NCBI RefSeq assembly: GCF_000182925.2
Contig: NC_026505.1
Location: forward strand, 5,394,001 to 5,458,000
Direction of reading: 5' to 3'
DNA length: 64,000 bases
Origin: Neurospora crassa OR74A
Taxonomy: Eukaryota > Ascomycota > Sordariomycetes > Sordariales > Sordariaceae
Part shown: positions 57,135-64,000 of the stretch, piece by piece
How positions within the stretch are numbered: the stretch's first letter is position 1
Layout of the letters: each line of letters begins with the position of its first letter
The notes under the pieces: model-generated
The model's database searches: none
What the model saw: only the letters and a program-made list of their open reading frames with translations
What the model was told of the DNA's origin: nothing
Made by a program: the position numbers and the translations under genes

Positions 57135-59735
57135 AAAGAGAGGGATCTCCAGGTGTCAAAATTAAAAAAACGTGGAATAAATTCGACCATAATTTGCGAA
57201 GTGCAGCTGACATTCTCTACGTGATACCTCTACCGTAAGTTGTGCCAACTAAAATGTGACAAAGTCACCAAACAGACATTTCCGGGTTCGGCAAACATCA
57301 GTCAGGTAGCCCAACCGCCCCATCTTACCTATCTATCCCGCCTTGTCCGCCTGTTACTCCAACCGACGACCGAACTTCCGATTTCGACACCTCCTGTTGT
57401 GCACTCTAGGTGGCAGTCAGTCAATCAGTCAGTCAAAGTTACCTCGCAGCTTGGTTGTCTTGGTTGCACAATTTTTCACACATGTGAACGAGCCATATAC
57501 ATATGGAAGTAAGGCGAATAAAGGAGAGCACAAAAGGCCATGGGATGGGGTAAGAGGCGGTCGGTATCTAGCTAGCTAGCCCTGACAAGTAAGGCTGCTT
57601 CCTTCTGTGTTGCGTGAGTTGTGCTGTTGTGCGATAGTTGATGTATATGTCTGTGAAACGAAGAATCGTGAGTGTGTATGTTCAAGGGTTCCCAACAAGT
57701 CAAGCAAGCTGTTGTTGGTGAGGAGCCATGGTCGCCATGGTGGCCATTCCTCGAGCCGCCTCGTCGTCTGTTGTGTTGTAAGTGGCTGACCGGCATCTTT
57801 AAGCGTTTGTTTCTGAATCAGAATTTCGCGGTTTATTGAGTAGCCGTGTAGATGTTTGAACCGCTCCGTACAGCCCGGAAGATTGCGACATCTGGTGTTT
57901 TGGGCAATGAGGAAGGGAAAAGAAATAGAAAGTGAAGGAGCATGGCATGGCAAATGTACCGGCGCATGCCGCAGATACTTGTTTCAAGGCGAGGCTCTGG
58001 GTTCAAAGCTTGAAACAGCTTGTTTTGGATGTGCCGAGGTGAGCATAAAATAAATGGGAAGCAGCGGTCCTCGCTTTTTGGATGACTGCAGCCTTGTTTC
58101 TCCTCATTCTCCTCCCATGGCTTGTCGATTTTCATCCGTCTGCTTTTCAAAAGGTCCGACTGTCCGTTTCGTCTCTGCTAAGATAAGTGAGATCGTCACG
58201 GAGCGTTGTCCATGTTGATCAATCCCACGTGGGATATGGGGATTGAGTGTGCTAGCCAACACACTCCGACGTTTAACACGAGAAGGGTCCCAATTCATAG
58301 GTCGTCGTGGTAGAAGTGGAAAACGGCAAATTGGGGGAATGAATCTGTGAATGGATTCATTGGCCACCCGATTAAATGGAGACTGCTGCCGCCTGGCAAC
58401 TCCAGCGAGGCGGCGTGTCTCCACGCGAGGGGTCGGGAGTCTGGGGTCGGGGGGTCGGGGGGTCGGGGCTCCTGCTGGGGGGGGACTGTCATCTGACACT
58501 AGCAGGGTTACGGTATTTGGGTGACGCGGCGATAAGCGCTGCCTGCACAAGTCCTCAATAATCTACCTACCATGCGGGTACAGGTTGTATGTACCGATAT
58601 CTGCTTTTACTATGTAGGTCGGTAGGCAGGCTTGTAGTTTGCAGGTGATGGCCACGGACTGTTGGTAACGTACGAAACTCGTACATAGTCAACTTTCCAG
58701 GTTGGCCAAAAATGCTGACAAAATAAATTAAGCATCGCAGCTTGCTTTGGCCTCCAGCGACACTCGCCCGCCTCGCAGTCGGCAAGCTCGGTCAAGCCCC
58801 CGGTCGTAGGCCCTCCAACTGGCGACGTACGCCCAGATTCTTCTTGTTGTGGTTTCGCCTCGATGGCGCCGTGAGCTTCCACCCAGCTTTGATGGTTGGA
58901 CGTGTAATTCTGGTTTGGCCTTGACCATGTAGTGTATTAGTGATGGATAATCAGACAGTGTGAACAAAAGGAAGGACAGCACTCCATTGACGTTTCCCCT
59001 CGGAGAACCTCAAGGCAGAAACAGCGAGGATCCTGACATAATATACACAGACTTTGATGATTATTGCCAATTGATTGCGTAGGAAAGCGGGCAATGATCA
59101 AAGACAGAGGCGGTTGGTCAGAGTGAAGGAAGACGGTCAGTGCAGTGAGACATGGAAGTCTGGCTCCGTCCTGATTGGCAACGAATCTTTGTATTTTGGG
59201 TAATGATGTGTAACATTCGCACACATCCGGCACCTGAGTGGTGTTAGTGCTTGGCCATGACAATGCTTGGAGGGTAGTTGATGAGGTATTGATTTCTAAC
59301 GGATCTCTGCGCACTCTCCCACCTCTGACCGCTTCCAGCTTGCTAGTGTGTTTGAAAGCATGCACTACTTGATAACAGAACTACCGCACGTCGCTTAACA
59401 TTGAGGAGTACTACTGCGTGCAAACTTACCTCTAACCGGAACGGGAATTGGAAGTCCCCAACGATAGGTCATCGAAGGCGTCCCGTCCTCGGTCTTTTAC
59501 ATGGGCAAGTACAATACCTACCTAGTACACCGCGCACTGCAGCACAGTATCCCATCTGTACCAACGGACACCCGCCAACGTGCCCGTGAGGCAACTACTA
59601 TTAGAGCCTGGCTCTTACTCCAAACTCGCCTGCTCAGCTGTTCTCCCCATTTTCTCTTTTTATTTCCACCACCGCCTTTGCAATTCAGCAATCATCAACA
59701 AATCCGGCTTCCAACCAGTTTCATCAATTTTGACT

Positions 59736-59893
59736 GTAAGTCGGCCCTTCACGTTCAAGCAAGCGTTATTCGCCAACCCGTCGCGGATTTGGACACCGCC
59801 TCGGCTTGCGGTCCACCACTGCGTCGTGTCGGATTGTCGTCGACGAGGACCTTCCTGGGCTTTCTCTAACAGGCTCCCTCCCTCCCATCACAG
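59736..59893 (+). other. Probable 5'-leader intron 1 of the NBR1-like gene
   Basis: Donor GTAAGTC at 59736, branch CTCTAAC near 59866-59872, acceptor ATCACAG at 59887-59893, in a pyrimidine-rich leader with no good coding frame. Confidence 0.45.
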
Positions 59894-59959
59894 ATCTGAT
59901 TCCCTTCATCGACCACCATCAACAACACCGCATCAGGCGGCTACCAGCAACGGACTACA

Positions 59960-60264
59960 GTAAGTTGGCATTATGCGGTGAATGATTTGTACCTTTTGTT
60001 TTGTTTCGATACACACCGTTGTCGTTGTCGTCGTGGGTGGTCTTGTTCCCTTCTGTTGCCGGCTCAAATGATCGTCTTCCCTTCTTGTGCCATTCAGTGC
60101 TGTTGCTTGTGGCGGGTTTAGCGCTCCCTTTACCGCCTATCGTACCCGTTCACTATAAGAGTCCATGCATCCCGCTTATCGTCCCCTTCCTCGCTCCCGA
60201 CTTTTGGACTACAGGTACTTGCTGGACCTTCTTTGACTAACACATCCATCTTCAAATCATTCAG
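59960..60264 (+). other. Probable 5'-leader intron 2 of the NBR1-like gene
   Basis: Donor GTAAGTT at 59960, branch TGACTAAC at about 60235-60242, acceptor CATTCAG at 60258-60264. It ends nine bases before the ATG at 60274. Confidence 0.5.
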
Positions 60265-60273
60265 TCCGGCATC

Positions 60274-62970
60274 ATGGCGGCACCTCCACCAAGCCCCGAT
60301 ACCCCCATCACCCTCAAGGTGGCATTTGACGGTGCTTCTCGCAGGTTCAAGCTTCCGCTCCGCGACCTAACTGCTAGCTCGCTGGAGACCAAGGTACGTC
60401 ACTATTTGGTCACCAAAGACACACCGCGGCAGTCTTGTCATTCCCTTTTATCAAATACAGGACATATCCACTGACAGTTCGACCAGTTGCGTGCCCACCT
60501 GGAGATTCCCGCCGAAACCAACGTCGTCTTCGAGCGGTATTCCGACTCGGCTGGCACATACGTCACCCTTGATCCCGCCAACACTTCGGTCTATAAACAG
60601 TTGTTCCGCGCGGCCAAGGCGAAGCAGAAGCTTAAACTGCGTGTCAACCGTGCGATGGCAGAGACGCCTGCCCAGACCTCCACTCCCGAGGCGCCCCAGG
60701 ACACCACAACAGAAGCCAAGCCCGCCTCGGTCGAAGGCGAAGCCACAGAGACAGAGGGCGATGCTTCACCGTCAAACCCTACTAGCCCCGTGTATGACGA
60801 AACCACCGAGGTCACCAAGTCAATTGAGACGGACGCTTCACCCAGCAAAACCTTCGAGTCTCTCCAGGCTCAGCGCTCCGACATTATCACACGCGTCAAC
60901 AACGCCATGGACCGTATCGAGGATCTTCAGTCCCGCCTGCCCTTCGGCCGTGCCGCCAGTGTAGCGTCTATGCCTATCAGCGCCATCTCCCACACCGACA
61001 CCCAGGAGTCTACCCGTTCCGGCTATGCCGTCTGCTGCAACAGCTGCGACCGGACCATTCCCTATGAGCATTACCACTGCTCCGTCTGTGACGACGGCGA
61101 TTTTGATCTTTGCCCTGACTGCCACAACAACAAGGGTGTCATTTGCCACCAGTATGGTCACGTCCTGACCAAGCGCTTTATCAGCAATGGCTCCATCACT
61201 ACCGTTGACACCATGCCTCGCATCGTCGACCAGGATAGACTCGCACTGTCCAAGGCTACAGGGGAACGTCTTGAGGGAGCTCATGCCGAGTATATGGCCA
61301 AGCTCCAGCAGGCTGAGTATGAGAGAGCCAAACGTCAGCAGGCTGTGTTCGAGAAGTTCAAGGCTGAGAGCTCGAGATCTTCTGCCCCTCCTCCTCCTCC
61401 TCCTCCCGCTTCCCGCTACGAGAGTGTCCCTCCCTCCGTCGAGTCTTATTCACAGGCTACTCTGCGCACCTGCAACTGCTGCATTCAAGACTTGCCCGAG
61501 GCCGAATTTGTCCATTGCCAGACATGCGACGACTTCGATCTTTGCAAGGTTTGCTTTGCCAAGAATCGCCACGGGCATCACCCCAAGCACGCCTTTTCCC
61601 CTATTGTGCCGGGGACTTGTACGGAGGCGGACGTCAAGAGCCGTCTCGCTCCGGGCCGCAACCAACTTCACCACGCTATCTGCGATGGCTGTGACAAGGA
61701 CATCCGCGGCGTCCGTCACAAGTGCCTCCAATGCCCCGACTGGGACTATTGCTCAAACTGCTACGAGTCAGCTTCATATATCCATGCCAATCATCGCTTC
61801 GTCCCTATTTACGAGCCACTTGAGCCTACCCATATGTGCCCTGTCCCGCGCGCTCTTACTCACGTCGGAGTATGCTGCGATGGCCCGCTGTGCAACAACA
61901 ACCGCTCTGGCTATACCTACATTGTCGGCGACCGCTACAAGTGCGCCGTTTGTGACGATGTGGACTTCTGCGCCAAGTGCGAGGCGAGCCCCGCCAACAC
62001 TCACAACAAGACCCACCCCTTGATCAAGTTCAAGACCCCCGTTCGGAACGTCAATGTCACGACTACCGGCGAGCATGAAAATGGACGCAGGATGCCGGCC
62101 ATGGGCGATCGGCCGCGTTCTGGCCGTCGCGTTACCACTTCGCGTGCCACGGGTACCGAGTCGTTCCCGTCCAACGTCATGACTGTGGTGGACGTAAAGC
62201 CTTCCGAGCCTGCTCCCGCTGTAAAGACCGAGGAAGCTGAGACCCCGGCTCGTGTGTATGTCGCTACATATGTGCGAGACAAGGTTGTTGATGGTACCGT
62301 TTTCGGACCTGACCATGTCTTTGAGCAAACCTGGGTCGTCCGCAATGACGGACCCACTCCCTGGCCGGCTGGATGCTTTGTCAAGTACCTTCATGGCGAG
62401 TACATGGGTCATGTAGACCCAGCTCACCCCACTGCCACCGGTGACCTCGAGTCTTGCTTGCAATCCAACGTGTGCGAGCATCCGGTGGCTCCTGGTGAAT
62501 CCGTGCCCTTCACGGTTCTTCTCCGGAGCCCTTCAAGGGAAGGCAGACATCTGTCGCACTGGCGGGTGTCGACGAAGCAGGGCCTCATGATTGGCCACAA
62601 ATTGTGGTGCGATATTGTGGTCAAGAAGCCTGAGATTGCTCCTGAGGAGAAGGTACAGGAGGCCCCCGCCAAGGTTAAGGATCTCGAGGAGAACATGGCC
62701 AAGCTCAACATTGAGCCTGAAACCAATGACGCTGCCCCAATTGATCACAGCCAGGTTGTCTTCCCCAAGCTCGACAAGGAGTCACCTTCTGCCAGCGTTC
62801 ATCAGGAGGTTGCCCACTCTCCGGTCGAGTCTCGTCCTGAAGAGGAAGATTACGAGGAGTGTGAAGATGCTGAGTGGGACGAGGATGCGTCCGAGTCCTA
62901 CATGACTGATGAGGAGTATGACATCCTTGACGCCTCGGATGAAGAGTCTGTTAGCGGCCCCAACAAGTAG
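60274..62970 (+). CDS. NBR1-like selective-autophagy receptor (PB1, ZZ fingers, FW domain)
   Basis: Exons 60274-60393 and 60478-62970 give 870 aa. The 84-bp intron (GTACGT ... CTGACAG, phase 0) joins LETK to FDQLRAHL inside the PB1 domain (residues about 10-97). ZZ zinc fingers follow: one at about 225-270 (CCNSCD ... CSVCDDGDFDLCPDC), a shorter one near 375 (CNCCIQ ... CQTCDDFDLCKVC), a third near 440 (CDGCDKDIRG ... CLQCPDWDYCSNC) and a fourth near 500 (CCDGPLCNNN ... CAVCDDVDFCAKC). An NBR1-type FW (four-Trp) domain lies at about 630-745, with TVFGPDHVFEQTWVVRNDG, PWPAGC, and later LSHWRV and GHKLWCDI. The acidic C-terminus contains EEYDIL (Y854-L857), a candidate LIR/AIM for Atg8 binding. 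Family role: delivers cargo (for example vacuolar hydrolases, peroxisomes or aggregates) to the vacuole. Confidence 0.93.
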
Positions 62971-63839
62971 TTTTGCTTTGCGAACATTGTATGTTGGGAT
63001 CAGGAATTGTGACGAGAAACATGGATAACGGAGTGCTTGGACGGAATGTTTTGTTGGGTTGCTCGGGTCAATTGATGGGTGCTTTAAATTGCTAGTTTTT
63101 TTTTTGCTTTTGTCAACGTAAGCTCGTTGTTATGGAAATTTCCCCTCTCCTACTACTGTCTTCTGTTTAGTCTGTGCTTCATGTGATAAGTCCCAAAGAA
63201 CAAGTGTCTAGAGAGAAATCAAGGGATTACCATAGTCGACGGCTCTGGCGTGAAGTGTACTCGGTGTCGTTGCTTTACACTACACTGCTGCGCATTGATC
63301 TCTTCTTCGGATGAAACTGGCAATTCACCACTTTATAATCTAGAGTAGACCTCACTTCTCTTGTAACTCGTTACGGCCACTCAGATTGTGCTCAATAGCT
63401 AGATTGTGTTAAAACAGATGTTCCGTCATGAAATTCTTGGTCCTTTTCGATCGCCGGCCGTAAACAACACGACCGTGCATACATATGGAGGCATGGATGT
63501 ATTTTGAGTAATCTCCTTGGAGCGTCATGTTTTGCAGAGAGATGAAAGACTGTGTTAGCAAACCAGCAAGACAGAACGTAGAACACACTTGCGATCGTCA
63601 CGATGTGCATATAGGTATGAGGTGAAGCGCAAATTCGATTCCTCTAGCCGTCTAAGCCCACACAACATGGAAACAAGATAGGTATATAAGACACAACCTT
63701 AAAACAAGACAACATTAAGTTACCACCGGACACACTGAACCGTGGCGACATGATTTTGAACCCATATTTTTTCTCTCTCTTCCGCCGAACCCAAGAAAAA
63801 AAAAAGCCCGGACCAGATAGACAGGACACTCGTCCTATT
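62971..63839. other. Intergenic between convergent genes
   Basis: 3' regions of the NBR1-like gene and the partial minus-strand gene. A T-rich stretch lies at 63096-63112. No gene is seen; frames at 63392-63610 and 63644-63982 have no recognisable domain. Confidence 0.5.
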
Positions 63840-64000
63840 TTACTCAAAGGTAGTCTTCTTGCCCTGGTGAGCAACAGGCGCACCAGTAAGTCTGGCAACA
63901 CTGATATCCTGAGCCATCTTGATTTGACCATTACCGCCTTCTTCCCTCTTCTTGTAAGGAACCCTCTGTGGCCTCTCACCACCGTCTTGTCCTTGCTTCT
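63840..64000 (-). CDS. C-terminal end of an unrecognised protein, cut by the window edge
   Basis: On the minus strand a frame open from the edge encodes about 53 residues: a basic, Gln/Gly-rich stretch (ERPQRVPYKKREEGG), then IKMAQDISVARLTGAPVAHQ and the end GKKTTFE, stop TAA at 63842-63840. Codons are C/G-ending as in the real genes here, and the peptide has no low complexity at its end, which favours this frame over the overlapping one at 63644-63982. No domain can be named from so little. Confidence 0.55.
   Translation of the reverse strand, partial: KQGQDGGERPQRVPYKKREEGGNGQIKMAQDISVARLTGAPVAHQGKKTTFE

Larger units (their letters stand above)
56162..59735. other. Intergenic 3.6 kb: no gene recognised
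   Basis: Contains a (GGT)n run at 56203-56223, a 12-bp minisatellite at 56700-56735, (TA)n plus A18 at 56782-56829, an A43 homopolymer at 57089-57131, a (TCAG)n run at 57416-57434 and (GGGGTC)n at 58443-58468. Frames here show no domains. It could hold non-coding transcripts, but I see no evidence. Confidence 0.4.

Noticed and set aside
1-64000. CRISPR array or bacterial operon structure
   Set aside because: The DNA is eukaryotic with spliceosomal introns. The repeats seen are LTRs, microsatellites or minisatellites, without spacer organisation.
1-64000. Secondary-metabolite gene cluster
   Set aside because: A dioxygenase, protease and hydrolases are present, but there is no polyketide synthase, peptide synthetase or terpene cyclase, and the genes are functionally unrelated.

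Overview
The window comes from a filamentous ascomycete, most likely Neurospora or a close Sordariaceae relative. The evidence is short spliced genes (introns of about 50-145 bp with GTRNGT donors and CTAAC/CTGAC branch sites), GC-rich coding DNA with long Ser/Asn/Pro/Gln homopolymers, filamentous-fungal genes (FluG-type protein, Dfg5-type GH76 enzyme, CREA-type motif upstream of a secreted invertase), and a 13.8-kb AT-rich block carrying the C-to-T/G-to-A signature of repeat-induced point mutation (RIP).

Layout. 1-2393: 3' part of a large disordered protein (+). 3370-5564: ABC1/ADCK1-type mitochondrial kinase-like protein (+). 6524-7827: 2-oxoglutarate/Fe(II) dioxygenase (+), convergent with a MYND-finger gene (7901-8784, -). 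10056-11620: GPI-anchored GH76/Dfg5-like enzyme (-). 12727-26512: a Copia LTR retrotransposon with 163-bp LTRs and a CCTCT target duplication. A chromodomain-bearing Gypsy element (15804-24064, 234-bp LTRs, CACAG duplication) has inserted into its integrase region. Both elements are on the minus strand and both are riddled with stops. 27149-29897: FluG-like amidohydrolase/glutamine-synthetase fusion (+), convergent with a GH32 invertase (30735-32822, -). 35923-36198: small hydrophilic protein (+). 36549-38426: seven-TM protein with a long low-complexity tail (-). 40755-42071: thioredoxin-like AhpC/TSA-family protein with a CGQC motif (-). 44847-46401: pepsin-like aspartic protease with no signal peptide (+). 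50300-52522: Btz/CASC3-domain protein (+). 54130-56161: CofD/YvcK-like protein with an 18-nt micro-exon (+). 60274-62970: NBR1-like autophagy receptor with PB1, ZZ and FW domains (+). 63840-64000: C-terminal end of an unrecognised gene (-).

The genes do not form an operon or an obvious biosynthetic cluster. They are ordinary chromosomal genes separated by 0.1-4 kb, several with probable introns in their 5' leaders. The most striking structure is the RIP-inactivated nested retrotransposon pair. Its boundaries can be placed to the base from LTR ends and target-site duplications, and the DNA on both sides looks unmutated. I found no tRNA, rRNA or CRISPR array. All exon coordinates were read by eye from splice motifs and reading-frame continuity and have no transcript support.
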